This document shows positions 23,871 through 36,843 of a DNA stretch of 64,000 nt, piece after piece (positions within the stretch are counted from its first letter, which is position 1; each line of letters starts with the position of its first letter). The translations under genes were made by a program, and so were the position numbers. Source of the stretch: Sipunculus nudus. Taxonomy: Eukaryota > Annelida > Sipuncula > Golfingiida > Sipunculidae. Location: assembly GCA_026874595.1 (NCBI GenBank), contig CM049321.1, positions 24,909,479 through 24,973,478 on the forward strand. The letters are read 5' to 3'. The notes under the pieces are model-generated. The model searched no databases. It was not told the DNA's origin and saw only the letters and a list, made by a program, of their open reading frames with translations.

Positions 23871-24460
23871 AACACTGGAAATATCATAGGAGGTGTGTGA
23901 TTTTCACCAAATATGGACATATTAAAGGTCAAGGCCACTCTCATGGTAAAGGTCATGACCCAAATGTAAATAGACCTCATCCCATAACCCATCTCTCTAC
24001 ATGTGCATAATATGAAAGAAATCTGTCCATTAGTTTTTGACTTATAATGCTTACAGTGCTGTCAAGTGGCAATTATTGGGGTATTAAAAGGCGTAAAAAC
24101 AAGAAAAGGATAATAGGTGGCACCACCAGTTTCCGGTATATCACAAGGCTATCCAAGATCTTCGGTCACCTTGATTTTTGGACCAGTCCATGCAAGCTTA
24201 CTTGAGATATTTAAGAATTTGTGTGATTTTCCCCAAAACTGGACCTATTCAAGGTCAAGGACACTCTCCAAGTAAAGGTCGTGACCTCATTTTAAATAGG
24301 CGTTGTCCTCTTACCCATATCTATACATATACCAAGTTTGGTAAAGTTCCGTGAAATATTTTTTGGGTTATCACGCCAACAAGTTTTATATGCGGCGGCG
24401 GCGGTGGGACCGGTATGAAAACATAGTATCCCCCGATTTTGTCTGGGGATACAATGATTA
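23871..24460. repeat. Dispersed repeat family C, copy 1 (ends in GTATCCCC/GGGGATAC hairpin)
   Basis: Contains 'gtgtgtgattttcaccaaat', 'cataatatgaaagaaatctg', 'aggtggcaccaccagtttcc' and 'taccaagtttggtaaagtt'. It ends with a perfect stem, GTATCCCC ... GGGGATAC (24427-24452). The same block order occurs at 38132-38872 and continues at 44857-45295, where the retrotransposon interrupts it. Non-coding. Confidence 0.8.
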
Positions 24461-24639
24461 TCTTGGCATGCTCAGGGTTATTTCATTACAATTTCCAGGA
24501 ATACGCAGGTGTCAGTGTCTTCTGCTCTATAATTAGTTTCTAAGAATATACACCTATATCCAGACCAGTGCAGTACAGTAAGATTTCATGATAATATTTT
24601 AAATTCAATGAATGACTGATTTCATAATGCTTGTGGAGA

Positions 24640-25165
24640 TGGCTGATCACTGAGGCTGTTATTTGGTCATAACAGCATATCACTGAGCATCTTATCATGT
24701 TATAACAGCAGATTTCTGCAGCTGTTATTCGGTTATATAGCAACAGATCACTGAGGCTGTAATTTGGTCATAACAGCAGAGCACTGAGTCTGTTATTTGG
24801 TCATATTATTTTCAACAGTGGATGACCTGTTCACTGAGACTGTTATTTGGTCATAACAGCACATCAGTGAAGCTGTCATGTGGTCATAGCAGCAGAACAC
24901 TGAGACTGTTATTTGGTCATAACAGCATGTCACTGAGGCTGTTATTTGGTCATAACAGCACATCACTGAAGCTGTCATTTGGTCATAACAGCAGAGCACT
25001 GAGACTGTTATTTGGTCATAACAGCATATCACTGAGGATTTTATTTAGTTATAACAGTAGATTTCTGCAGCTGTTATTTGGTTATATAGCAACAGATCAC
25101 TGAGACTGTTATCTGGCCATAACAGCAGAGCACTGAGGCTGTTATTTGGTTACAATTGAGGCTGT
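24640..25165. repeat. 33-bp satellite in which each unit is a hairpin
   Basis: About 15 tandem copies with period 33, for example starts at 24841, 24874, 24907 and 24940. Each unit contains CTGTTATTTGGTCATAACAG, a 7-bp inverted repeat with a 6-nt loop. Between hairpins is a 'cactgag'-type spacer. The period is a multiple of three, so frames stay open on both strands (93 codons plus, 79 codons minus). These are artefacts of the repeat. Confidence 0.93.
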
Positions 25166-25175
25166 TAACGTAAAA

Positions 25176-26557
25176 CAGGGTTACTTTGGCCCAAAATGGT
25201 CATGTTTTAGTATTGTTTCAAAGACCCACAATTAAAAGCCTACAGGTAGACTTTCTTATAAGGCATCATTTTCTGGACTTGAACATGTTTTTTATGTTAT
25301 CCAAAGTGGTTTATTCATGGTCCCAACCTATTTTGACTTAAAACAAAAAATGTGTGGACCAAAGTTACCCCAGGTCCCGGGGTTACTTTGGCCCAGGGAG
25401 ATATTTTAAAAAATAAAACTCAAATTTTAAATCCGAAGAGTATATATATATAAATATAAACATTCTAATCAAGTAACCAAGAATGTGCTTCAATAAAATA
25501 TGAAAAATTGAAGAAGGTAAAACATAATTTGAGCACATAAGACACACAGCTCTAAAGTACCAAATACCAAGATTTGGACATATTTCTTACTTTTAACTAA
25601 ATTTTCACTTTCAGTGTCCAAGCAATAATATAAATTGTTCAGACAGTATATATTACTAAAATATATAAAAAGCAACAAGATAAAACTATTAGAAGTGAGG
25701 TAAATGTGATTAGCTGATGCATTCTTTATAGAATTCCTAATATCTACATGTAGAAATAACAGATTTTTTATAAATTTCAGCTACTAGGATACCATACTGC
25801 TTATAAGTTAAGATCTTAACTACTGGTGTATTTACTGTCTTCATATTCAAGGGTAGAGGACAGGACTCAAAAGAAGGGGATATCATATCTCAGCCAAAGA
25901 ATCCCAGGAGATTCCATGGTCAGCCCCACCAGAGTTAGCATTCTGTAGGCCTAATGGTATGGCTGTGCCCTGCAGCCGTGTTTGACGCACAGAGTATGCC
26001 TTTCAGAGTTTCTTGTGTTATGACCCAGCAATGAGGATGATGCACACCCAGAATCCAGAGGATGACACCTACTTCCAGGTGGAGCTTGATTACTGAGCTC
26101 CATCTGGATTCAGGATAAAATGATTCTGACATCGTGGCTGACACAAGGATAATCCTGTGCTAATTCCCTGTCACATAGTCCAGAACTGAAACGTAGAGAA
26201 TCCTGCATGCCTAATTGAAAAGTTAAGCTGTCATATAAAAACAATGAAAGTCGTTGCCTTCAAAATAAATTTAAAAATTCTTGTTTAGTTGATACCTTTA
26301 AAAGCAAATGCAACTCTGCAATTAATCCCTTTTAAAAATTGGATCATCTAGATAAGACATTGCCAGAACTCTAAAGTCTGATTAAACTAAAGTCTTTATG
26401 CTTTTTAAAACTATTAATATGTTATAGTTCTGCCTGTATGAATGTTCAAGATACAAACCTAACATTTTTTATCAATTAAAATTGAATATATACCTATAAT
26501 AGAAGTTATATAAAGTGGGCCAAAGTAACCCCATGTTAGTGGGCCAAAGTTACCCTG
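25176..26557. mobile_element. DNA-transposon-like element with CAGGGTTACTTTGGCCCA termini, 1382 bp
   Basis: The ends CAGGGTTACTTTGGCCCA (25176) and TGGGCCAAAGTTACCCTG (to 26557) are inverted repeats with one mismatch. Inner copies lie at 25358-25397 and 26517-26532. The flanks 'gtaaaa' and 'gtgaaa' may be a worn 6-bp target duplication. No transposase frame of useful length exists; the longest frames are under 70 codons, so it looks non-autonomous or decayed. Superfamily not assigned. Confidence 0.75.
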
Positions 26558-28230
26558 GTGAAAAAAAAACATGTTTAAAAGCATTTAATTACACTCAAAA
26601 TAAATTTGTTTTCACATAGATGTATCACTCAGACCATGGACAGTATTAAAGAAACAGCACAAAGGTGATTGCTTTCCATGTTTTCGGTGTAGCATGAAAA
26701 GTTTGCATATAGATGTGATAAAACACAGACCTGCTATACCTTCAGAAACTTACAAACTGTGATCTACATACTTGCTAATGCTCAACCATGTAGAATGCCA
26801 AAACTGTACAATTCTAAACTGAAAATCTACAAGTAGTTTTACAATGTGGGTTTATCTTCATGGAGATGAGAATCTTCAGGTTATCGATCTCACCAGATGA
26901 TTCGTATGGACCTGGCACTGTCTTGCCTGGCAGTGTCTGTTTGAACAACTGATGGGGTTAATTCTCTAGCCACTGCTGTTTTTCCATCTCAGGTTTGATT
27001 TGAAATATCAATCCAATTACAAGACAAGCAGAGAGTGATTTGAGTGATGGTCTATCTTACACTGAAATGTCATCTTACGTTATTTGTTGGTACACCATTA
27101 CAAACTGATTAGTTCCAAGACCAACCCCTGACTGCTAGACTGGAATAAAATCTGTCTGTCCTTGCTGCATGGCCGAGCTCAACGGGCAATGCCCCTGACA
27201 GGAATAGAACGCTGTCAGTCTCAACCTCGAGATACAGTTACAATGCTAACTTGATACCACAGAATGACCTTTACTGTACTCAGTTTTCTAGCACTGGGGG
27301 GTTTCACTATTAAACTCTCATAGCAAAGTTTCCACAAACATTGCTATTTTTCCAGCAAATATGGAGTGAATATTAGTGGCTGGAATTTGTAGTAAAATCA
27401 TGTTCAATCACTGAAAGAAAACAAACGGCCGAAGATCAATCATTAATTAATCCTTTTATGTCCCTTCTATATTACCATTAAATTGCTTTATTAATTATAC
27501 TAAAATATTGACCAAGTTATTTTAGTCTGATCAGTACACCATGCTGAAAGGTCAAGGTCATGGCCATGCAAATTTATGACATTTTTTCACTGCACAAAGG
27601 TTAAGTTTTAATGCTGTTTGCTGTTTTGTGTACCATCTTTCTTATTTCTCTTGGAGGACCAGAGATTTTTCTGGGCAATATGACTTATTTGCACATAAAT
27701 ACATAATTGTTTGTGACTGATTAAGCATAAATGCATATCAATTAATTAATGAATTGATGAAAAACCAACTAATCATCCATAAAGTTTATTAATGGCACAC
27801 AACTAGCAAATATAGTCCTCCCCCTAAATGTTCTGAGTAATAATAATCAAATTATCTAGTCTTTGAAGATCAATGATATATATATATTAATGACTTTCCC
27901 TGCTGGCTTCCAGGGCTCTCACTGGGCTCCTGAAGAAACATAGGAATTTTATGAGAGGCGTTGAGGACTAAATATAGAAATTTATAGGAATTTTCAGCAA
28001 GAAATATATAGGAAAAATATAGTATCACTGCACATTCATGTTTTACTCAGTTACTTACCATGACTATAAAGTTCTCAAAGCAACATCTAAAAGTCTATCT
28101 AAATAGATAGCTGTATGTGTATGAGTGTAAAGTTTAAATGTACAAATATGCAAAAGAGCTGAATGTATTCAATGATAGAAGGTCCGTATAATTATATTAT
28201 TCAATATTAACTGTTTTATAAGAAACATCA
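26558..28230. other. Non-coding stretch with a diverged repeat shared with 50950-51285
   Basis: The part 27450-27790 ('cccttctatattaccat', 'ccatgctgaaaggtcaagg', 'cactgcacaagg', 'catacataattgtttgtg') recurs in diverged form at 50950-51285. At 27930-28020 an A-rich 'tataggaa' segment resembles one at 31440-31530. No gene seen. Confidence 0.55.
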
Positions 28231-28237
28231 TTGTGCA

Positions 28238-30842
28238 ATGAAACAAGGGACCCATGGGTCACGGAGCTCAGCTGTTATATATGATAAAAAATATGATTTG
28301 GGAAAGAGGCACATGCTTGTTTTGTGTGGTAATAAATATAAGCTTTATTATGAGTTGTTGGTGTTTAGCTTATGTATGATTTTGATAGTATCTTTGGAGA
28401 CAGGGAAGAGGATTGATTTCATTTATTTTATTAACAAATGGAGTGCTATTGTCACACAGATTTTGTCTTGGCCATATAACTTATAAGCAGCACATATAAT
28501 AAAAGAGTTTAACTATTTATTAAAATTTAATAACAAATATTGTGCCAATTTAATTTTCATTAAAAAAATAATAAGAAAATCATATGATTTTTTAAAATAA
28601 AATATAACTGAAAAGATTATTGAAATAATATTATAGAATATATTCATGAATGCATTCATGAATACATTTTGAAAGTATCTGCACTGGTATTCAAATACTT
28701 TCATTTTTACCTGAATTCCCATTCTTATGCAATAACATTTTTTAATGCAGTACATATTCATATTCGTATTCAAATACATTTGCAAAGCATTCACACCATG
28801 TCTAGTATTTATTCCGTTTTAGCCAAACAATGATGTTGAGAATCCAGTATATACAAAATTCAAAAATTTAAATAATGATCATAAGTACCTGGTTTTATGG
28901 CTTTTATTTATGTTAAAAAAATAAATGTAATATATTCCCTTTGGACTACTTTCACATTAATCTAATGATCATAAGTACCTGGTTTTATGGCTTTTATTTA
29001 TTAAGATTTATTATTTATTATCTAGATTAATATTATCAACTGCATCTTTGTCTATCATTAATTTCCTTCATATGATCCCTAATGATTAGTAATGAATAAT
29101 ATGATTTATTTTTTACCATTAAAATTTCACTGAAAAATACCATAGGTGACTGCATGGTGTTATTTGGAATAACATTGACATTGACATTCTATCCATCCAT
29201 ACAAGATTCTTACATCATCAGTAACTGCAAGTTAATTTTCTGTTACTCATCAACTAACAAATTCCTTTTCCATAAATTTTCTTTAATTTGTTATAAAAAA
29301 ATTACAAAATTATTAATTTATTGTTTCTTGTTATGTTGTTTTTCAAAACAACTACTAGATGAGTTGGGTTGGACACCTGGATCAGCTGTGGCATGGCATC
29401 AGCTGCCTGGCTGCCCCAGTGTATGCTTCACTCAAGCATGCATAATCTGATGAAAGTTCAACAAGGTCAACATACAGGTGACTGAAGAGGGGCTGGATTA
29501 AGCCTGGGTCTGACATGGTCTCATAAAAACATTAATAAAACAAACGTGCCATGGTCAAAGTTGGGCAAAATTTAAGGTACTAATTTTATATTTATACTAA
29601 TAACTTTAAAATAAAATTTGAAAAATTCAGAACTTATTTTTGGTATTCAATTGAATCTTGATTAAATAATGTTACATCCCTGACAAAAAATCTCTAGCTT
29701 CAGCAATCCTCTTGTTTAGGGAGTAAATATATTTCTTGATTTTTTTAAAAGTGCATTATGTTTGGGCCCATAACTTAAAACAATTACGCAATACTGACAT
29801 CATTTCTGGCATGTGCATAGAGAATGTATAGAAAAATATGTATATTATATATGATCAAAGTCAGATCAGTGGTTTTGAAATTGGGCAGTCTTACAGTGGA
29901 ACAATGGGTTTTTAATGGAAAAATGAAGTTTTTCATTAATATTTCAAAGGAATAGAGTCCTAGTGATCAAATTCTTGGCATGGTAGGGGATTTTGGAGAC
30001 ATCTAACTGTATGCTAAATTTAAGGAACTTAGAGCTGAAGCTGGGGAGCTGAGCTCTAGCAAACTGCATATCACTAGCTTGATGTAAAATTGATATGACA
30101 TGGTGCTTGAAAACTTGAATAAAATCTACAGTTTTTGATCAACTGGTTTCAAATTTTTGTTGTTAACAGACAAAATGCTAACAAAATTATGCTGTGAAAA
30201 TTAAATCCACAGTACTTACAGGAAAAAAAAGTGCCATGGTCAAACTTGGGCAAAATTTAAGGTACCGATTTTATATTTTTGCCAATATTTAAAAAAAAAT
30301 AACAGATTTTGATCTAATTTTTGGTATACAATTAAATTTTGATCAATTAAAGTTGTATTACTGAAAAAAAAGTCCCTACTTTTAATACTTTTGGTCTTAA
30401 GTGACCAAATATCTTTCCTGATTTTTTACAAAGTCCATTATGTTTGGGCCCATAACTTTTTTAAATTTAATAATACTGACTTAATTTCTGGCATGTACAT
30501 AGGAACTATATAGAGGAATATTTATAGTAAATATGAAGAAAACCAGATGAGTGGTTTTGATATTAGGCAGTCCTGATTGGTGAAAATAGATTTCTAATAA
30601 AAAATTGAGGTTTTTCCTTAATATCTCAAAGGAACGAAGTCCTATTGACCCAATTTTCGGCATGGTAGGAGATTTTGGGGACATCTAACTGAATGGCGAA
30701 TTTCAGATCCGTAGGTCCAATGGTGTCGAAACGTGCCAGTCTTACGGACGGACATCCGGACAGACGGAGGGACAGACAGACGGCCGGCGACGGACAATGG
30801 ACCACGACTATAGCTCAGATGACTTATAGTCAGCTGAGCTAA
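28238..30842. mobile_element. Possible tandem-core element with GAGCTCAGCTG/CAGCTGAGCT subterminal inverted repeats
   Basis: The core (29544-30740) is two diverged tandem units of about 685 and 510 bp, each opening 'gtgccatggtcaaa(g/c)ttggg'. It leads into a GGACGGACAT.. tail and then a terminal stem TAGCTCAG ... CTGAGCTA, followed by A5 (30803-30846). A head-like segment at 28246-28276 (GGGACCCATGGGTC.. GAGCTCAGCTG) is the reverse complement of the tail stem. Whether that head belongs to this copy is uncertain, because 28.3-29.5 kb in between is unrelated AT-rich sequence. A 38-bp direct repeat, 90 bp apart, lies at 28872-29001. Confidence 0.5.
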
Positions 30843-30852
30843 AAATAGAGGA

Positions 30853-31440
30853 AACTAGAATAATGACAGGTCAGGAAGGGCCCCGCAAAACGAGGCATAT
30901 AGACTTCTAGTGTGGCTCTCAGAGGCAGAGGGAACTGACCAAAAACAGTATTTAAACATCTGAACCAAGATGTTAAGGTTTTAATCAGTGACAGTCACGT
31001 TTGAAGGCAAGGAGAGGAGTACGTTCCCCAAGCAACAGAGCCATTATCAAATTACATCTGATGTATTACAATCTAAGCCAGGTCAGCACATAAATAAGTT
31101 GGATGGTCATGTGACAATGACCTTTGAACTTGTGACGTTGAAATCAATATTGTTCTTCCCCTATTGTTATCGGTAATCCTAAAGTGAAAGATTTTAAATG
31201 AAACATTTACAATGCTTCTACAATCTTTTTAGAGATTTGGGTCCTGTGACCTTTGACCTCATGACCTCAAATGGATAGGGTTCTAGCTTTAGTGGTGGCC
31301 ATTTATAAGTCAAGTCTGAAATCCATATGTCCATCCAAACTTGAGTTTTCATCCGGAAACTTAATTTGTGGAATAACGGACAGACAGACAGATGGACTGG
31401 GTGATAACTATGGGGCACCCGCTTATTCAAGGGGGCCCTA
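30853..31440. mobile_element. Tandem-core element, AACTAGA head and hairpin tail (nuclear-receptor half-site core)
   Basis: The head is AACTAGA, a short hairpin (TGACaggTCA) and AGGGCCCC. The tail is GGACAGACAGACAG.., then an imperfect hairpin ending GGGGGCCCTA. The head and tail GC blocks are reverse complements. The core has two units with 'gaccttt' half-site clusters like 22700-23870. No ORF. The architecture recalls pearl/HINE-type non-autonomous elements. Confidence 0.65.
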
Positions 31441-31818
31441 AATATATGAGATTAAGGCTAAATGATGGAAAATATAGAAAATTATATATGAGAAAATTTT
31501 TATAGGAAATACAGGAATATATAGGTTATAAAGGGAGTCATCAGAAGCCATGGCTTTCACAAAAGGCTATAGGACGGTACATGTATCTATTTTACTGACA
31601 ATGAACAGATCAAACTAGATATGTAGTCTAAGCCTATACAAGAGTACCTCCCCCTGTATACTAATAAAACAGTTTAACAGACAAGCAAGGTTTCTTTGTG
31701 AGCTTATAGACCCCTGTATATAACTGACATGTAAATTTAAGAAGACAACATCTTAACTTGAGTGAATTAACAAAATAAGTTTAACATATGAAGTACAGAA
31801 ATTAACAAAATAAGTTTA

Positions 31819-32150
31819 AACTAGAATACGGGTAGTCGACAAGCGACTACATTTATCCGCCTAACTCAGAGTGGAACGGGTGAAGTTAGGCATGGATTGA
31901 GTGGCAAGGGGAAATAGAGTGAAGTGTTGCATATTAGCATGGATGTCTGCAGCCAGATTGTGTATGTAGGTTGCACCACCTACCACAAAATCCAGTAAGC
32001 CGTCCAAGTTGTATACATATGCAAAATTTAAGGCAGATAAGTCAAACCACTACATGTATATGAGTGATTTTTGCCCTTGGCAGACAAACAGATGGACACT
32101 GTGCAAAAATGGTTGCAGGTGGCGCCACCAGTTTTGCTTATGATAAAGCC
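31819..32150. mobile_element. AACTAGA-headed element fragment
   Basis: It begins AACTAGAATACGG, then a hairpin GTAGTCGacaagCGACTAC, then 'tatccgcc'. This is the same head plan as the elements at 47160, 53063 and 62597 with a different stem sequence. It continues to 'aggtggcgccaccag' and has no tail hairpin that I can find, so the 3' end is truncated or unrecognised. Confidence 0.5.
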
Positions 32151-33335
32151 TTATATTTTTTGCATCTGTATGACACATTTAGTATAACATAAACAATGTA
32201 ATGTGTATTTTATATGTCATGACAAGTCTACTGTTGATTATAAATATTTCATCAACCTTAACTCACACACCATGATACATAATTCAAAATGCCACATTGT
32301 GTGATATATAAGAACATTAGAACCATTGAGTCACTCAACTGATAAAAGCCAAGTTCACCTTAAACCTGACAGAAACCTGATAAATCTAAACAATAAATCA
32401 GTCAATCTTGGGTTTTATTCTGTATTATGCGCAGCGCTGTACATCTTCTTACAGAGCCTGTTCTACCATATGCTTATAAATACTTTGCAGATTTTTTAAA
32501 AATTTCATTAATATTCAACATATGTACCTCACAAGGCTTGAATAAGGTACTCATTTAAACAAAGATCTGAAGTAAAATGATTTAAATTGTATACAAGAAA
32601 AGGAGATGTTTTGTTATGACAGTTGTTGCATGGTTGGCTGTTATATAGTTACATAAATATTACAAAATACATTGTCATTGTAATACAGGAAGAGCCCATG
32701 CAGTCACTTTATAATGGAATTATGTTCAGGAAGACAGTAATGTGTGGAGTAAACATTTCATTCTCTACCATCAGTGCTATGAATGCTGTTCTGTCATTTT
32801 CACAAACTGAATCAAAATAGGTCCATTTGACAATCATTGTTACTACTGATACGTTGGTAAACACCTGTAATGAAGAAACATTTTTGAAGTCCTTGTGGAA
32901 GTCCCTACTTCCTACAATGCCCAAATATTGATTTAGATAATAATAAAACAACAATATTGATAACCTATAAAAAATCCTTAACAGTGTCAAATTCTTCCAC
33001 CAGATGCCAGCACAACAGCTGCTCATTTTAGTCTGTACCCTAACAGATGTACAGCTGTTTCCATATCAATCACAAAACATGATATAATCTCTTCCATGTT
33101 GCAATTACCTTGAATCTTTCTCCCAAGATATTGAAATTTACTCATAAGTAATTTGAGCTTTATCCTGTACACAAGCAAACAAACAGGGGAAAAGACACAA
33201 TCTCCATGTAATTTCACAGACATAAGTTTTGGGTAGTTACAATAATTAAGTATAGAGAAAGTTTCATTTGTACAAATGACATTCTGGGTACGTCTGACCT
33301 ACTTGGACATTGGATTGAAAGGCTCCCAGACATTA
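32151..33335. other. Non-coding stretch
   Basis: Frames of 65-105 codons occur on both strands over 32623-33223, but none shows a recognised motif, codon bias or splice signals in a consistent arrangement. I leave it unassigned. Confidence 0.4.
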
Positions 33336-33782
33336 GGCCGTGTCCACACTAGCAAACAATGCGGATCGTGATTTGGTTTACTCTGTCCGCACTAGGGTAC
33401 TAATCCGCATCAGTTCGGTTTACTGTAGTCCGCTTGAAAGGCGGTCTACAGTAGTCCGGTTTACTTTAGTCCGGTTTATAGCCTAGGGTTTTTAGTGCGT
33501 ACAGGCAAACCCGCTTCTAGTCCGAATGAGTCCTGTTTCAGCGAACGGTCTTGACCGCTACCTTTGATGTTGCCCAGGATGCGTTGGGCGAAGAGCGCTA
33601 AGTTGCAGGACTAATTCGTATTAAAACTAAGTGCGGACAGGAATCTCAAGTTGTGTTGTATAAACCGGTTTAGGCATTTGTGAAGCGAACTACAGTGCCG
33701 ACGCAAAGCGGACTACTTCGAGGCTAAAGTAAACCGGTTTAGTATAAACCGGTTTATATGCGTACCAAGTGCGGATACGGCC
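33336..33782. mobile_element. PIF/Harbinger-like MITE, 447 bp, TTA target duplication
   Basis: The ends GGCCGTGTCCACACTAG and CAAGTGCGGATACGGCC are inverted copies, flanked on both sides by TTA (33333-33335 and 33783-33785). A 3-bp TWA duplication and GGC-type termini are characteristic of PIF/Harbinger. The interior has repeated 'agtccggttta' and 'aaaccggttta' blocks and a CpG content far above the surroundings. There is no transposase. Confidence 0.8.
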
Positions 33783-35398
33783 TTAATCTATATATAGAGT
33801 AAAACCTCACCTGACGACCACCTCAGTTTAGTGTCCACCTTAAAATAATGAATACTTGCTATTAGTCATATATAATTTCAAGATTTTACTGTACTTCAAG
33901 GGTCATAAACTGCTTGGTAATTAAAGCATCACCTGTTCACAGTAATACCCATATAGCTAAAGTCTAAATGTGTGTAACTGCAATATGATTTTGGATTATA
34001 CCCAGTTCTGGACAAAGCAAGCCTGATATTATAATACATCACCCACTGTCATAACAAAAATATCACCATTAATCAACAGACAGAAATAACCTCTTTGGTA
34101 AATCCCAAGATGACAGACAGCTGTCCATCATCATGGTGACGACAGACCAAAGAGGTCCCCATGGTTACCAACATCAGTATCTGTGAGGATGACAGGTAGG
34201 GGAGTCTGGGAGTGGGTTATTGTTGTCTCAGTCCTCAAAAAGGGACTCTTCAGGAGTGTACTGATTATAAGAAAGTGTGCTAGCAGGATTATTATCATGT
34301 CCATCAACATCAGCTGTGACAGTGACACCCCCATATATCAAAAGCAGCTCATGTCAACATGATAATAAAGTAGAGATAAGAAATGTTTCAGAAGCTGATA
34401 AAGAACTCATATGATTGACATCTGAGCTAAATGATCTAACAAACACACCCACACATATATCATAGTTTACTGAGATACCCAGCCATCTCCCTCTCCCCCA
34501 ATACACACAGAGAAAAACATACCCTTAATTAGCATAGCAGGTACTTCAGATCAATCTTTGTAATACCACAGAAATGACTACAAAGAATTAATCTGACTTG
34601 TAAAAGTTCAAACTGTGGTTTCACTGAGAAACTCACAAATAAATGATGTTCCTCTGATGGATCTTATTCCAGATTTAAAAAAGAGATCTTAACAAAGCTT
34701 GTTTAGAGACCAGATTAGAGATTTCTTCTCTTAATGATTATCGTGACTGAGCTGCAGCTAAAATCAGCTAAGATGAAAGTCACTAAAATGCTGGTACACT
34801 ACAGGTGATTTATTAGGATAAGTAATGACAGATGGTCCTATAAAATCAACAATTTGCTGGGTGGAACAAAAACTTTTCAAATGAGTCAAAAACTTTCAAC
34901 TCAACTAGACCACACAGTATTCGGTAAAAACTTACAGCATGAACTCTCATGTCACTTTGCTCAAAACAGCTATCTTGTTTACAGACACAGAGGGACTTAA
35001 GTACAAACAAGTACAATAAGTGGTACTAGTCATACAGGATATGAGAACGCTATGTTTTCCCAGCTTTAAAGATGCCGTGAACACACTAATCTCGGTGACG
35101 AAAAACAACTCCTCACACCAGGGTGCCAGGGTGAGTGGGAATCTGTCAACGAACTGAACGGGAAATGTCCTCAGGTACCAGACACTCTCCAAAATACACC
35201 TGTAAAAACTCTCAGCCCTCAAACACATGAAAAACAATCAAGAGAGTGGCTCAATTGCTTTCCATATTTAGCTCCTTTACTATCAGCAGTTACCAGTGGT
35301 TAATGTAACATTTTGACCCAATGATCATTTATTTAGGAAGTCACTTGAGAGAAATTTTGTGAGAAATAATACTTTTACCAGCTTGGTTTAAAAATATG

Positions 35399-36134
35399 CA
35401 GGGGCATAGCCTGGATTAACGGAAGTGGGGTGAGAGGGTTGGGTGGTCCAGCACAGCCACTGCACACTAGTATATATGTCAAGGCCCAGAGCCTGATTTG
35501 GACAAATCAGCATTTGGTCCACACCAAATCCTGATTGGGAAAAAGTTTAGCCTAAACCCTGATCGGGATCTTGTCCAGCCCAAACCCCTTTCATGTTTCT
35601 GTCAGGACCAATATTGGGATCACCTTGGTATATATATATCAACACATTGACTTTATATTAGTTAAACAAGCTGCTTGATAGTGTGAGACAGTCAAGATTG
35701 AAATCCAAGAAATTTTGATTTTGCAGAGAATCTGAATAGAACTTCATTATTCTTGTAACTTTTTTTAATATTAAACAAGAGAAACACTTACCTTAGCATA
35801 AATTATAATTGAGAATGAGTGAAAAAGTATAAATTGTTTAGTAATAATTATTAGTTATCACTGCTTTGGGAACCTGATTCATTATCACCAGTTTTTAGTT
35901 ATCTTAGGAAAAAGATTCAGAAACAATGGTTCCTATTTTTAACTTATTGAAAATGAACATGTAATGTAATGAATCTAGACTATTAGCAAAGACCAATATA
36001 TTCATAAGTACGCCATCCTAGTGTCTTAAAATCAATTATCATTAATATACATGCAAAGTCAGCTTAGAGGGGGAAGGAGCATGCATGACCCCCTATGCCC
36101 CCCCCCCCCCCCCCCCGCCCGGGCTACACCCCTG
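35399..36134. mobile_element. Inverted-repeat element with CAGGGGC ends, containing a nested repeat
   Basis: The left CAGGGGCATAGCCTGG and right CCGGGCTACACCCCTG are inverted copies with a few mismatches. A poly-C run at about 36100-36116 lies just inside the right end. A segment at 35472-35638 starts 'atatatgtcaaggcccaga', the same end as the 12183-13273 element, and is probably a nested relative. No transposase frame. Confidence 0.6.
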
Positions 36135-36436
36135 AATATGTTAAATTTTAAGTTCACATTTCACATATAACGTTTAATTGTATCACAATCTATGGTGACC
36201 TGCATGATGACACTATTATGTTATACATACATGCAGGACCGGACAATATATTTTAGGCGTTGCACTATTACAAATGCATGTAAAACAATCACTAGTGCAA
36301 GGTTCAAGGGGACTTGAGTAATTCAATGTTAGAGCGATTTTAACATCAGAAGTGAGTCACACCCTCCTTAAGTGCTTTACAAAGTAAAACAAAACATCAA
36401 CAACATATTTTTAGAGCAGTTTATTTTTTATCATTA

Positions 36437-36841
36437 AAGCTGTGTTTCCATGTATCTGCAAATATCTTAGCCGCAAAGACGTACTACGCCCCATAGTGCG
36501 CAGTCCGCAAAAACTGTTTCCATAGGTACGTACGTTTTTCTTGTGGATACCCTTTCGCATGCCTCTTTTGAAACAGCAAGAATTTTCACACATTCACAAT
36601 TTTTATTTTAAATGCACCCGGTGACCTGGCGCTGGGGCACTGTTGGGAAATGAAGGCATTTTTGCCATCCGCAAAACAGATGAATCGCTCACTGATCCGT
36701 TTCGATGCTGTCCGTTTTTGCGGATACACATGTGGAGCATGTTAAAATGTACATATTTGGAAACAGTTCAACTTAAAAAGAGGGATCCGACTTTTGGCGT
36801 ACGAGACGTACGAGATTTACGGATACATGGAAACACAGCTT
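36437..36841. mobile_element. MITE, 405 bp, AAGCTGTGTTTCCATGTATC termini
   Basis: The left AAGCTGTGTTTCCATGTATC and right GATACATGGAAACACAGCTT are perfect 20-bp inverted repeats flanked by TA on both sides (36435-36436 and 36842-36843). This suggests a Tc1/mariner-like TA target. The interior is CpG-rich ('cgtacgt', 'ccgcaaa'). The 60- and 86-codon frames across it are not genes. Confidence 0.85.
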
Positions 36842-36843
36842 TA

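Noticed and set aside
24822-25103. 93-codon plus-strand and 79-codon minus-strand repeat proteins
   Set aside because: The 33-bp satellite period is a multiple of three, so frames stay open automatically on both strands.
28513-28794. Minus-strand frame ending in phase 0 at CAG|GTAAAA (28711), a possible first exon
   Set aside because: The region is extremely AT-rich with many chance ATGs, the peptide looks random and the donor is ordinary. The phase match alone has a one-in-three chance.
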